DNA of 64,000 nt from Vibrio sp. DW001 (GTDB lineage Bacteria; Pseudomonadota; Gammaproteobacteria; Enterobacterales; Vibrionaceae): positions 248,001 through 312,000 of the forward strand of contig NZ_CP091976.1 of assembly GCF_029016285.1 (NCBI RefSeq), in the 5' to 3' direction. The notes beneath the pieces are model-generated. The model did no database searches. It was not told the DNA's origin and worked only from the letters and a program-made list of their open reading frames with translations. The position numbers were made by a program, and so were the translations under genes. Of the stretch, positions 36,565-45,563 are shown piece by piece (position 1 is the stretch's first letter; every line of letters starts with the position of its first letter).

Positions 36565-37752
36565 TTATTCATTATTGAGTTGTAACTTTTTTGCCAATGG
36601 TTCGATAGCACCACCTTGAACAAATACAGATATAAGTACGATGAAGAAAACCATATTGACTATGGTCAAAGCATCACTAACACCCGCGGCTGCAGGGATC
36701 AAAGCAAATACGATAGGTGTCGCTCCTTTTAAACCTATAGCCGATATAAACAGCCTCTTTTTCCAACTAGCTTTAAAAAACGGTAAATAGCAAACTTGGA
36801 CGGCTAAAGGTCTCGCCACTAATATTAATAATATAGCAGGGAGTAGAGAGAGCCAAAGAACATCAAATAACTGATGTGGGAAAATTTGTAAGCCAAGCAC
36901 AATAAACATTAACGCCTGAGCTAACCATGACAAGCTATTAAAAAAGTGTTTGTTTATTTCTCTACCGCGTTTAATACCATTACCGATCACTACTCCAACA
37001 ACATACGATGCTAATAAAATGTTACCACCAGCAAACTCACTGCCATAAGTTGCTAGAACAAAGCTAGAAAGAATAAATACAGGTATCAGCCCGTATTCTT
37101 CCAATTTGATATGGTTAAGCAACCAAACACTGAGCCGGCCAACCAGATAAGCAATAATCAATGCACTTGAGATTTGGACAAGTAACTCAGTTCCGATAAC
37201 AGTCATCGAAACGGGATTATTGGGTGCAAGCGCCAACTCAGTCAAAAGCACCACTAGGATAAGTGCGACAGGGTCATTGGTGGCGGACTCAAATTCAAGC
37301 ACTGTGTCCGTCTGTTCCTTCAACTTGAGTTTTTTTGATTCTAGAATGGAGAACACGGCAGCGGCATCTGTCGAGGAAACAATAGCCGCAAATAATAAAC
37401 AGTGGATGAATGACAGTTCCAATACAAATGAAAGCAAAATGGCAAAAAATAGTGTCGTGAGAAGCACACCCAGAGTGGATAAAACGCCACCTTCACGATA
37501 AGCAATACGAACGCTCGCTGTCGACGTATTGAGGCCCCCCACGAAAACAATAATATTGAGGGCGATGCTTCCTACTAATGATGTTATCTGAAGGTTATCG
37601 TAAACAAAATCGAACTCACCATTACCGAGCAGTAAGCCAACGCCCATGAAAATCAGCAAAGAAGGAATACCAAAAGTGCGCGACGGGTGATGTAAAAGTA
37701 TACCAATGCAAATCAAAGCGGCAATGCATATTAGTATCAGTTGGTATGACAT
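36565..37752 (-). CDS. Cation:proton antiporter, NhaP2-like, without C-terminal domains
   Basis: 395 residues, about twelve membrane helices. The family motif ATNDPVALILVVLL (Asn-Asp pair) and SSTDAAAVFSILE lie in the ion-binding region. Resembles K+/H+ antiporter NhaP2 (CvrA), but stops after the membrane part at EPLAKKLQLNNE, lacking the TrkA-C and CorC-like regulatory domains of full-length NhaP2. Likely exports K+ or Na+ in exchange for H+. Monocistronic. Confidence 0.82.
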   Translation of the reverse strand: MSYQLILICIAALICIGILLHHPSRTFGIPSLLIFMGVGLLLGNGEFDFVYDNLQITSLVGSIALNIIVFVGGLNTSTASVRIAYREGGVLSTLGVLLTTLFFAILLSFVLELSFIHCLLFAAIVSSTDAAAVFSILESKKLKLKEQTDTVLEFESATNDPVALILVVLLTELALAPNNPVSMTVIGTELLVQISSALIIAYLVGRLSVWLLNHIKLEEYGLIPVFILSSFVLATYGSEFAGGNILLASYVVGVVIGNGIKRGREINKHFFNSLSWLAQALMFIVLGLQIFPHQLFDVLWLSLLPAILLILVARPLAVQVCYLPFFKASWKKRLFISAIGLKGATPIVFALIPAAAGVSDALTIVNMVFFIVLISVFVQGGAIEPLAKKLQLNNE

Positions 37753-37827
37753 TTATTTCCCTTAATTTATTTATATTTCTGCACTTTAAGTGTTTCAACG
37801 AATTCTCCCGTACCTTCTGACTACGGT

Positions 37828-38631
37828 TTATACCCTCATCGTTCCTTTAATAACGGTGACTGCATTACCAATCAATTTAACCCTTTCATTAGGCAATAAT
37901 TCTACCTCAACAATCCCTCCTCGATCGGATGCTTGATAGCCTCTGAGTCTAGACTTATCAAGCCTTTTCCCCCAATGAACTGCTAAGGCACAATGTGCGG
38001 AACCTGTGACAGGATCTTCATTTATTCCTACCCAAGGGGCAAAATAGCGAGACTTAAAGTCAATACTATTCGATGCCGATTTAACCGTTACCACCACCCC
38101 ACGACCGGGTAATCTCTTCAAGCTGTCAAAGTTCGGATTGAGTGATAACAGATCAGCTTCACTATCCATTTCTATCAGAATTTTAGAGTCAAAAATACCG
38201 CTGGATACAATTTGATCAGAATGTATACCGATACTGTTCAACATGTCAGAACTTAGAGCCGTATCAACAGCAATAATCGGAGCTGGAAAATCCAATTCGA
38301 TATAGTGTTCTTCAACGGTTACTAGCAGAACACCCGACAGAGTGTTGAATGACAACTCTTCACCAGCAACAACTAAACCATTTTCTTTCAAAATATGTGC
38401 AACAGCCAGCGTTCCGTGACCACATAGATCTACTTCTACTTTCGGAGTAAACCATCTTAGCCTCATATCCTCTAGTGACAAGAATGCCGTTTCAGAAACG
38501 GCCATTTCAGCCGCAATGGCAAACATCATATTTTCATCAAGACCACGTTCCATGATACAGACGCCTGCTGGATTTCCTTTAAATGGTTCCAATGTAAACG
38601 AGTCTACTTGGTATATATCGATATCCATCAA
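37828..38631 (-). CDS. PhzF-family isomerase-like protein
   Basis: 267 residues with the two-lobed PhzF fold: QVDSFTLEPFKGNPAGVC at the start, catalytic Glu47 in MAVSETAFL, the GHGTLAVAHIL segment and EDPVTGSAHCALAVHW. The best-known member (phenazine PhzF) isomerises DHHA, but most relatives such as this have unknown substrates. No phenazine genes are nearby. Tail-to-head with the GNAT gene, possibly co-expressed. Confidence 0.88.
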   Translation of the reverse strand: MMDIDIYQVDSFTLEPFKGNPAGVCIMERGLDENMMFAIAAEMAVSETAFLSLEDMRLRWFTPKVEVDLCGHGTLAVAHILKENGLVVAGEELSFNTLSGVLLVTVEEHYIELDFPAPIIAVDTALSSDMLNSIGIHSDQIVSSGIFDSKILIEMDSEADLLSLNPNFDSLKRLPGRGVVVTVKSASNSIDFKSRYFAPWVGINEDPVTGSAHCALAVHWGKRLDKSRLRGYQASDRGGIVEVELLPNERVKLIGNAVTVIKGTMRV

Positions 38632-38710
38632 TCATCCTTGAATGAGTACTTGGCAGCACATATTCCTTCATTAAGAGAGTACAGATTGTAGACCACATAC
38701 GAACTATTAA

Positions 38711-39187
38711 CTAAAAGTATGAAGGAATTGAATCTTCAAAACTGTTTGACGATTGATCTAGATGCACCATACAGCTTGTACTTTGAATACACTGATATCC
38801 TAGTTTTTCATAGAACTCAGTATTAATATCGCTATGTAGAAAGACAGCCCTAGCCTTTTCTTCATTTAACAATTGATGCGTCACCGATTGAACCAAATAT
38901 GATGCAAAACCTTTGCCTCTCATTTCATTGTCTGTCGCGACAGAACCAATACCATAACAATGTTTCACTAACCCAAATTGGCCCGAATACACGATTAAGG
39001 AAGCAGCGGGTTTGTCATTTACGACAAGTACATACCAACAACCTAATTTGTACTTAGAACTATTTCGACACTCAAGCAAGTACTCGTTTAGTGACAAGTC
39101 TTCACCCCAAACGTCATACCCCATGAGATAAACGGAATCTAACTCTTCAATTTTAACTCTTCTTATCAGCATAATAGTATCAGTCAT
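38711..39187 (-). CDS. GNAT-family N-acetyltransferase
   Basis: 158 residues, a single GNAT domain. Acetyl-CoA loop motif A is visible as GIGSVATDNEMRGKGFASYLVQSVTHQL, and motif B as FLHSDINTEFYEKLGYQCIQS. Substrate unknown. Upstream of phzF-like gene on the same strand (gap 79 bases), so a loose operon is possible. Confidence 0.85.
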   Translation of the reverse strand: MTDTIMLIRRVKIEELDSVYLMGYDVWGEDLSLNEYLLECRNSSKYKLGCWYVLVVNDKPAASLIVYSGQFGLVKHCYGIGSVATDNEMRGKGFASYLVQSVTHQLLNEEKARAVFLHSDINTEFYEKLGYQCIQSTSCMVHLDQSSNSFEDSIPSYF

Positions 39188-39296
39188 TATAAAATGGATT
39201 AACTAGCGATTTGTCCGTTGAATGTTATACCTTAAATATCTGTCGATATTGAAATAAAACTCAATTCCCTAATGATCACTGCAGTAAATAGGTGTA

Positions 39297-39342
39297 TTTA
39301 TGTTTAGGACACACGCCCTATTTATGTTTAGGACACACGCCC
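39297..39342. repeat. Direct repeat TTTATGTTTAGGACACACGCCC, two copies
   Basis: Two exact 22-base copies with a 24-base period, 123 bases upstream of the Y1 transposase gene. The GGACACACGCC word recurs in modified form elsewhere in the window. Confidence 0.9.
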
Positions 39343-39464
39343 GAAAGCTTAACCAAAGAATGAATTTATACTAAGTCAATCTCAAATTAAATTATTTGAG
39401 GTGGCTTCATTTCCCTTAAGGGATACCTTATCCGTATCTATTTTTATCACATATGGATTGCCTT

Positions 39465-40436
39465 ATGACCACTGCCCGTAAACAACTGGTTTCTATTGAA
39501 TCGACACCTTATTACCACTGTGTCTCTCGCTGTGTTCGACGCAGTTTTCTATGTGGCGTCGACCCGTATACTCAACAGAGCTATGAACATCGTCGCGCTT
39601 GGATTGAATCTAAAATTGAAGCTCTGTCTCAACTTTACTGCATTGATATCTGCGCTTACGCCATTATGAGTAACCATTATCATTTGGTACTGCATATGAA
39701 TCGTGATGAGGCTCTCGGGTTGTCGTCTAATCAAGTGATTGAGCGCTGGCAACTCAGTCATAAATTGCCTGCATTGATTCAACGTTGGCTTTCCCATCAA
39801 ATAACAACTGGAGCAGAAGAAAAGGAGTGCTTAAGAATTATCGAATCATGGCGAAATCGTTTATGGGATTTAAGCTGGTTTATGAAAGAACTCAATTACG
39901 ATATTGCCTTAAAAGCAAATCAAGAGGACAACTGCAAAGGGCATTTTTGGGAATGTCGTTTTAAAAGCCAAGCTCTATTGGATGAGCAAGCACTCTTGGC
40001 AGCCATGGCTTATGTCGATCTTAATCCACTAAAAGCAGGTATCGCAGAGAAACCTGAAACCTCAGAATTCACATCAATAAAAGTCAGGCTACAAGCATTA
40101 AAAGAGCAAAAAGAGAAAGCCCACTTCCTGTTCCCTTTCGTCGGTAACTCAACCAATAAGATCATTCACGGCATTCCTCTCCGATTGGTGGATTATATTG
40201 AGTTAGTTGATTGGACAGCACGACAGTATCGAGAAAACAAAGCGACGTTAAAGGCGTCACTCCCACCTATATTACAAAGGCTTGGTATAGCAAAAACGAC
40301 CTGGCTTAAAGCCTGCACTCAATTAGAACGATACGGCGTAACCGCTGTTGGATGTCATTGCCACGCAAAGGTCGCAAAGTTACATATGAAAAAGGTAAGA
40401 ATTCATCTCTTTCGGTTGGATAAGAGACTGTCCTAA
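39465..40436 (+). CDS. Y1 (IS200-like/RAYT-type) transposase
   Basis: 323 residues from ATG at 39465; an ATG at 39453 is also possible. HUH/Y1 signature: the His pair in MSNHYHLVLHM and a Tyr-bearing C-terminal helix in AMAYVDLNPLKAGIA. TPYYHCVSRCVRR and FWECRFKSQALL are typical of the single-copy REP-associated tyrosine transposases. Its stop codon TAA at 40434-40436 abuts the IS256 left end, so the gene's last codons may have been set by that insertion. Flanking repeats at 39297-39342 could be its REP substrates. Confidence 0.85.
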   Translation: MTTARKQLVSIESTPYYHCVSRCVRRSFLCGVDPYTQQSYEHRRAWIESKIEALSQLYCIDICAYAIMSNHYHLVLHMNRDEALGLSSNQVIERWQLSHKLPALIQRWLSHQITTGAEEKECLRIIESWRNRLWDLSWFMKELNYDIALKANQEDNCKGHFWECRFKSQALLDEQALLAAMAYVDLNPLKAGIAEKPETSEFTSIKVRLQALKEQKEKAHFLFPFVGNSTNKIIHGIPLRLVDYIELVDWTARQYRENKATLKASLPPILQRLGIAKTTWLKACTQLERYGVTAVGCHCHAKVAKLHMKKVRIHLFRLDKRLS

Positions 40437-41729
40437 ATTCTGTGTAACTGTCTACACTTAATGCCGTAATGGCTAAGGATAGACAACATGGATAAGAAAG
40501 CACTTGAAGCTTTTGCTAAAGAAGCGGCTAAAGGAATTAAAAGTCCCGAAGACTTAAATGAATTCAGTCAGATGCTCAAAAAGATCACTGTTGAGGCAGC
40601 ACTCAACGCTGAAATGGATGAGCATCTTGGCTATGAAAAGCGCCATCAATCTAAAACAACCAATAGCCGCAACGGGAAGAGCAGTAAGCGAGTTAAAACC
40701 GAAGATGGTGAATTCGAACTCGATACACCACGTGACCGAAATGGCTCTTTCGACCCTAAACTCGTAAAGAAACATCAATCCCGTTTTACTTCTATGGACG
40801 ATAAAATTTTGTGGCTCTACGCGCAAGGTATGAGCACGCGTGACATCGTTAATGCCTTCGATGAATGGTACGGCGCTGAGATATCACCAAGCCTAGTTTC
40901 TCGCGTGACTAATGCTGTTATCGATGAAATTGTAGAGTGGCAATCTCGTCCGCTTGATGCCTTATATCCCATCATCTATCTAGACTGTATTGTGATTAAA
41001 GTGCGTCAGAAAGTGCGTCAGGACAAACGTATTATCAACAAATCTATTTTCCTAGCCCTTGGCATTAATACTGACGGGCAAAAAGAATTAATGGGCATGT
41101 GGATAGCGGAGAACGAAGGTGCGAAGTTCTGGCTCAATGTTCTGACAGAGCTTAATCAGCGTGGTGTTGAAGACATCCTTATCGCTTGTGTTGATGGCCT
41201 AAAGGGGTTTCCCGATGCCATTAATACTGTATTCCCCGAAACACACATACAACTGTGTATCGTTCACATGGTGCGTAATTCCTTAAAATACGTCTCATGG
41301 AAGGACTATAAAGCGGTTACCGCTGATTTAAAACGTGTGTACCGTTCAGCGACAGAGGAGGAAGCATTACTTGAATTGGAGCGATTTGGTGACTCTTGGG
41401 ATGAGCAATACCCTCAAATCACAAAATCTTGGCGTAACCACTGGCAAAACTTAAATACCCTGTTCAACTACCCAGCAAACATACGAAAAGCGATTTATAC
41501 GACTAATGCGATTGAGTCACTCAACAGTGTGATACGTAAGGCTTTGAAGAAACGAAAAATCTTCCCCAGTGATGAAGCCGCAACCAAAATGGTTTATCTA
41601 GCCATTAAAGATGCCAGTAAGAAATGGACGATGCCCATTCAAAACTGGCGTCAGGCGATGAGTCGGTTTATCATCGAGTTCGAAGACCGTGTCGAGAAAC
41701 ACGTTAACTAAATGGCAGTTACACAGAAT
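40437..41729 (+). mobile_element. IS256-family insertion sequence
   Basis: Bounded by a perfect 14-bp inverted repeat ATTCTGTGTAACTG (40437-40450) / CAGTTACACAGAAT (41716-41729), length 1293 bp, with one intact transposase gene. The 8-9 bases on each side (CTGTCCTAA, CTGTTACAG) do not match, so no clean target duplication is visible. Confidence 0.88.
40488..41711 (+). CDS. IS256-family transposase, intact
   Basis: 407 residues, full length. DDE transposase of the Mutator-type family: YLDCIVIKVRQ (first Asp), IACVDGLKGFPDAI (second Asp), and catalytic Glu in YTTNAIESLNSVIRKALKKRKIFPSDEAA. N-terminus AALNAEMDEHLGYEKR is typical. No stop or frameshift, so the element may be active. Gene fills the element almost from end to end. 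Confidence 0.97.
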   Translation: MDKKALEAFAKEAAKGIKSPEDLNEFSQMLKKITVEAALNAEMDEHLGYEKRHQSKTTNSRNGKSSKRVKTEDGEFELDTPRDRNGSFDPKLVKKHQSRFTSMDDKILWLYAQGMSTRDIVNAFDEWYGAEISPSLVSRVTNAVIDEIVEWQSRPLDALYPIIYLDCIVIKVRQKVRQDKRIINKSIFLALGINTDGQKELMGMWIAENEGAKFWLNVLTELNQRGVEDILIACVDGLKGFPDAINTVFPETHIQLCIVHMVRNSLKYVSWKDYKAVTADLKRVYRSATEEEALLELERFGDSWDEQYPQITKSWRNHWQNLNTLFNYPANIRKAIYTTNAIESLNSVIRKALKKRKIFPSDEAATKMVYLAIKDASKKWTMPIQNWRQAMSRFIIEFEDRVEKHVN

Positions 41730-41961
41730 CTGTTACAGCCTCTTGGATAATTAAATTTCCGACCTAACCTATCACCCAGTATTTTCGACTTGCCTTCACC
41801 TGTCGTTTTACATGCACCCCACCCTGCTTTACACCTGAAAATAATAAAGTATTCAAGTGCATTACACGTAATAACTAATAAACAGTTCACTCTATTAATA
41901 ACCTCACTTCAAATGAACCAAATAATCCTACTTATCAGTTCCTCGTTAAGTGTGTGTCTTC

Positions 41962-42059
41962 TATAACTTCTTATAACTTCTATAACTTCTATAACTTCTA
42001 TAACTTCTATAACTTCTATAACTTCTATAACTTCTATAACTTCTATAACTTCTATAACT
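41962..42059. repeat. TATAACTTC tandem array, about 11 copies
   Basis: Nine-base unit, almost perfect apart from one extra T after the first copy. A spurious frame reading (Ile-Glu-Val)n on the minus strand is a by-product. Lies 233 bases past the IS256 end and upstream of the feo operon. Confidence 0.95.
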
Positions 42060-42176
42060 GCTCTGTAACTGTCCGTAAGGCGTATGTCCCCATTCAATAC
42101 TACGCAATTGATCTACATCAAATGAACCGCATAAATCCACTTAGATTAGCCACAAATTCTCTAGGGGTTATTGTTA

Positions 42177-42191
42177 TGATAATTGTTTTCA
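42177..42191 (+). promoter_or_regulatory. Candidate Fur box upstream of feoA
   Basis: TGATAATTGTTTTCA matches 12 of 14 positions of the inverted-repeat Fur core (TGATAAT-N-ATTATCA). A weaker second match (TGACAATCATTGCGA) lies at 42212-42226. Both are 30-80 bases before the feoA ATG, so iron repression is likely. Confidence 0.72.
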
Positions 42192-42258
42192 TTTAGATTA
42201 ACTTTATCAAATGACAATCATTGCGATTTGAGTCCATTCATTTGATCGGACTCAATCA

Positions 42259-42615
42259 ATGCTGAAAGCAAGAACTCTAGGCTATATTGCCACTTTGGGA
42301 GATGGAATTTTGAACCAAGCCATTTTTAGTCTAATGCCAGATAAGTTAGCCAAGTTATTGCAAGCTAAGAATAAGAACATAAACGTTCACCGTGACATCA
42401 AAAACTTATCTGAAGCAAAGCTAAATAAAGAATATGAAATTAAAAATATAATTCCAGATGATAAAGAAATGGTGCATTTCCTTTTTACATTAGGTTGTTT
42501 TAAAGGTGAGTCAGTAACCGTTATATCTATTTTATCGGACACTTATGTAATTGCGGTAAAAGACGCCAGATACAGCATTGACTTGGATTTAGCGAAAATA
42601 GTCATGTTGATTTAA
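42259..42615 (+). CDS. feoA: FeoA-domain protein with an N-terminal extension
   Basis: 118 residues. The SH3-like FeoA domain occupies about 47-118 (LSEAKLNKEYEIKNI, FLFTLGCFKGESVTVISIL, SIDLDLAKIVML). The first about 46 residues (MLKARTLGYIATLGDGILNQAIFS...) are extra compared with the usual 75-residue FeoA, and no internal start with a ribosome site is evident. FeoA supports ferrous iron import through FeoB. First gene of feoA-feoB-Cys-rich operon; 14 bases to feoB. Confidence 0.8.
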   Translation: MLKARTLGYIATLGDGILNQAIFSLMPDKLAKLLQAKNKNINVHRDIKNLSEAKLNKEYEIKNIIPDDKEMVHFLFTLGCFKGESVTVISILSDTYVIAVKDARYSIDLDLAKIVMLI

Positions 42616-42629
42616 TTAATCAAAGAACG

Positions 42630-44681
42630 ATGAGTTGGCCAAGACTAACTCAATGTTTAAATAGGGAAGATAACACTTTGAAAATTGCATTAGCAGGTAA
42701 TCCCAATAGCGGAAAAACCACACTCTTTAATGCCATTACTGGAAAAATAGAACGTGTTGGCAATTGGGCCGGGGTCACTATTAACAAAAAAGAGGGGCTA
42801 ATAAAAACGACAATCAACCATTCAAACCAAGACATTATAGCGGTTGACCTACCCGGTGCCTATTCCATGTCTCCGTTTACGTCAGAAGAAACGATCACTC
42901 GAAATTTTGTCAAAAATGAAAAGCCGGATGTCATTCTAAATATCGTTGATTCAACAAATTTAAATAGAAGCCTTTTTTTTACAACTCAGCTCTTAGAACT
43001 TGGTATTCCCGTTGTTGTCGCCCTAAATAAAAGTGACTTAACCAGGAAGAAAAACACTGAAATTGACATTACGTTATTAAGCGAAACTCTCGGATGCCCC
43101 GTGGTAGAAACAACGTCTACAAAAAGTAGTGACAATGGCTTAGATAACCTTGTCAAAAAAGCGATTGAGCTTAAAGGGCAGCCTCAATCAGTGCCGTTTA
43201 GTAGTCAAGACGTCAATTTAAGAGATGCGGAATCAGTTGAGTCTTCCGATACTGAGCGTTTTGAATTTGTAAAAGAATTGGTTAGAAAAACCGAAAACAG
43301 ATCGACAAAAAGCACAGTAAAAACTAATCAAGATGTCGCTGACAGAGTTTTAGCACACAAATGGTTTGGACTACCTATTTTTGCTGTCGTTATGTGGTGC
43401 GTCTTCTCTATATCACAAACTCATTTGGGTCCAATTTTGGCGGATATCCTTGTTGGTTGGATAGACGAACTTTACGCTTTTGTAGAAGGTATATTGGGTG
43501 ATGATGTCTCTCCGCTACTAAGCGCTTTACTGCTAGACGGTATTATTGGTGGCGTGGGTGCGGTGATTGGCTTTCTACCTCTTATTATGGTTCTCTTTTT
43601 CTTACTGGCATTACTTGAAGATAGTGGTTACATGGCTCGCGTCGCTGTCATTATGGATCGCTTCTTCAAAAAAGTAGGACTTTCGGGGAAATCTATTATT
43701 CCGATGGTTATAGGCACAGGTTGTGCAATTCCAGGAATCATGGCAACAAGAACTATAAAAAATGAAAGGCAACGAAGAACGACTGCGATGTTAACCCCAT
43801 TCATGCCCTGCGGTGCAAAACTACCAGTAATCGCTTTATTTGCAGGTGTCTTTTTCAACGATGCAGCATGGGTTGGCACTACGATGTATTTTGCGGGTAT
43901 TGCACTCATTATATTTGGCGCACTGATGGTGGTTAGAATTACCGGCGAGAGACATTCAAGATCATTTTTCATACTTGAATTGCCAGAATACCGTTTTCCG
44001 AGTATTCAACGAGCTGCGGTCTCTACATTGTCAAGAGCGAAAGCTTTCATAATTAAAGCAGGAACCATCATCTTGCTATGCAACGCGGCCGTGCAAATTA
44101 TGCAAACATTTAACTGGCAGTTTCAAGTTGTTGCAGAAGGTGCGGAGCACACAAGTATCTTGGCTGGTCTTGCTTCTCCTTTCGCCTTTGTATTAATACC
44201 ACTTGGTTTCGGTGCATGGCAATTGGCCGCAGCGGCAATCACAGGTTTTATTGCAAAAGAAAATGTAGTCGGAACATTGGCCGTTGTATATGGCATTACC
44301 AACTTCATCGATACAGAAGAGCTTGCATTGGTTTCTGGTGGCGCGGACGTTGCCAGTGTTATGGGATTGACCTCAGTCGCTGCATTCGCATACCTCATAT
44401 TTAATCTTTTCACTCCCCCATGTTTTGCAGCGATAGGTGCGATGAATGCCGAGTTAGAAGATAAAAAATGGTTGTTGGGAGGCGTAGCATTCCAATTTGG
44501 CATTGGTTATGTCGCGGCTTTTACAACTTATCAGGTGGGAAGTTACATCACAACGGGTGTATTAGGTCAAGGATTTGTATATGGTCTTATCGCTTCCTTA
44601 ATATTGGTCGGAATTCTGATGTACCTAGTAAATAAAGGCGCAAAGAAAGAAGAACAACATTTAGATCTATGTTCTTCTTAA
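42630..44681 (+). CDS. feoB: Ferrous iron transporter FeoB
   Basis: 683 residues from ATG 42630. A TTG at 42678 with AGGGAAG about 10 bases upstream gives a 667-residue product starting right at the G domain and may be the true start. GTPase motifs GNPNSGKTT, DLPGAYS and NKSD are complete; the membrane part has two Gate domains with IGTGCAIPGIMATRTIK and the Cys-containing MPCGAKLPV. Shorter than the about 770-residue E. coli protein, mainly in the linker and tail. Imports Fe2+ across the inner membrane. Confidence 0.95.
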   Translation: MSWPRLTQCLNREDNTLKIALAGNPNSGKTTLFNAITGKIERVGNWAGVTINKKEGLIKTTINHSNQDIIAVDLPGAYSMSPFTSEETITRNFVKNEKPDVILNIVDSTNLNRSLFFTTQLLELGIPVVVALNKSDLTRKKNTEIDITLLSETLGCPVVETTSTKSSDNGLDNLVKKAIELKGQPQSVPFSSQDVNLRDAESVESSDTERFEFVKELVRKTENRSTKSTVKTNQDVADRVLAHKWFGLPIFAVVMWCVFSISQTHLGPILADILVGWIDELYAFVEGILGDDVSPLLSALLLDGIIGGVGAVIGFLPLIMVLFFLLALLEDSGYMARVAVIMDRFFKKVGLSGKSIIPMVIGTGCAIPGIMATRTIKNERQRRTTAMLTPFMPCGAKLPVIALFAGVFFNDAAWVGTTMYFAGIALIIFGALMVVRITGERHSRSFFILELPEYRFPSIQRAAVSTLSRAKAFIIKAGTIILLCNAAVQIMQTFNWQFQVVAEGAEHTSILAGLASPFAFVLIPLGFGAWQLAAAAITGFIAKENVVGTLAVVYGITNFIDTEELALVSGGADVASVMGLTSVAAFAYLIFNLFTPPCFAAIGAMNAELEDKKWLLGGVAFQFGIGYVAAFTTYQVGSYITTGVLGQGFVYGLIASLILVGILMYLVNKGAKKEEQHLDLCSS

Positions 44682-44691
44682 GGATTAGCCA

Positions 44692-44877
44692 ATGGCAAAT
44701 ATAATTGTAGCGTTAACTATTATTTTAATTATTGCGCTCTCAATATTTAAAATAATTATTGAGAAACGCAAAGGAATAAAATGTATTGGATGTTCCCTTA
44801 GTGGTGGATGCTCTTCTAATAAAGTACAACCAAATAAATCCGTAGGTAAGAGAATAAATATCAAAGAAATAAAATAA
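44692..44877 (+). CDS. FeoB-associated Cys-rich membrane protein
   Basis: 61 residues: one N-terminal helix (IIVALTIILIIALSIFKIII) then CIGCSLSGGCSS and a basic tail. Matches the small P12-like proteins often encoded after feoB, in the place FeoC takes in enterics. May bind iron or an Fe-S unit near FeoB. 10 bases after feoB and followed by the operon terminator. Confidence 0.85.
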   Translation: MANIIVALTIILIIALSIFKIIIEKRKGIKCIGCSLSGGCSSNKVQPNKSVGKRINIKEIK

Positions 44878-44947
44878 AATATAATTTTATTGATTCTTTC
44901 GATATTAAGATCATAAATACCACCGTATGGGCGGCGCATAAGTAAAC

Positions 44948-44973
44948 AAAGGACCAACAGATTGGTCCTTTTG
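44948..44973 (+). terminator. Terminator of the feo operon
   Basis: Perfect 10-bp stem AAAGGACCAA / TTGGTCCTTT with four-base loop and T-rich tail. Confidence 0.88.
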
Positions 44974-45053
44974 AATTTTCATCCGTTTTGTTAGAATGCG
45001 CCCCTTTACAAGGTAGACCCTTGCTAGACAACGTTAGGTCATAGATACGCGAC

Positions 45054-45563
45054 ATGAAAGATACCAACACGATTATAGGATTAGTTAATCCAAAAAGCCC
45101 AGTGAACGTTGGCGGCGTAATGAGAGCGGCGGGATGCTACCAAGCAGATGCTGTGAGGTATACTGGTCGACGTTATGACCGTGCAGTCAAGTTAAATACG
45201 GATACTAAATCCGCTGTACATTCCATTTCATTAACTGGTGTGGATTCACTATTTGATGATCTGCCATCCGATATGAAAATTGTTTGTATCGAGTTAGCAG
45301 AAGGCGCAACACCTCTGCCCAACTTTCAGCATCCTAAAAAAGCGATGTATATTTTCGGACCAGAAGATGGGTCTATCAATCAGAAAATCGCAGATAGGGC
45401 CGACCATGTGGTTTATGTCCCCACTGTTGGCTGCATGAACCTAGCAGCGTCGGTTAATGTTCTGTTATATGATCGACTATCAAAATCAGACGACATCACT
45501 CAAGGCGATGATCTTATCCGAAGCAGTCGCGACAACAACAATAAACTTCGCATTAACAGCTAA
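45054..45563 (+). CDS. SpoU/TrmH-family RNA 2'-O-methyltransferase
   Basis: 169 residues, a single SPOUT domain without the extra N-terminal substrate domain. Family motifs: NVGGVMRAAGCYQADAV (motif 1), YIFGPEDGSI (motif 2) and VYVPTVGCMNLAASVNVLLYDR (motif 3), the knotted AdoMet site. Target RNA unknown; short TrmH relatives of this kind may be tRNA enzymes. Monocistronic. Confidence 0.85.
   Translation: MKDTNTIIGLVNPKSPVNVGGVMRAAGCYQADAVRYTGRRYDRAVKLNTDTKSAVHSISLTGVDSLFDDLPSDMKIVCIELAEGATPLPNFQHPKKAMYIFGPEDGSINQKIADRADHVVYVPTVGCMNLAASVNVLLYDRLSKSDDITQGDDLIRSSRDNNNKLRINS

Noticed and set aside
41909..42097. 62-residue minus-strand frame made of Ile-Glu-Val repeats
   Set aside because: A reading of the TATAACTTC microsatellite; no ribosome site and no non-repeat protein signal.
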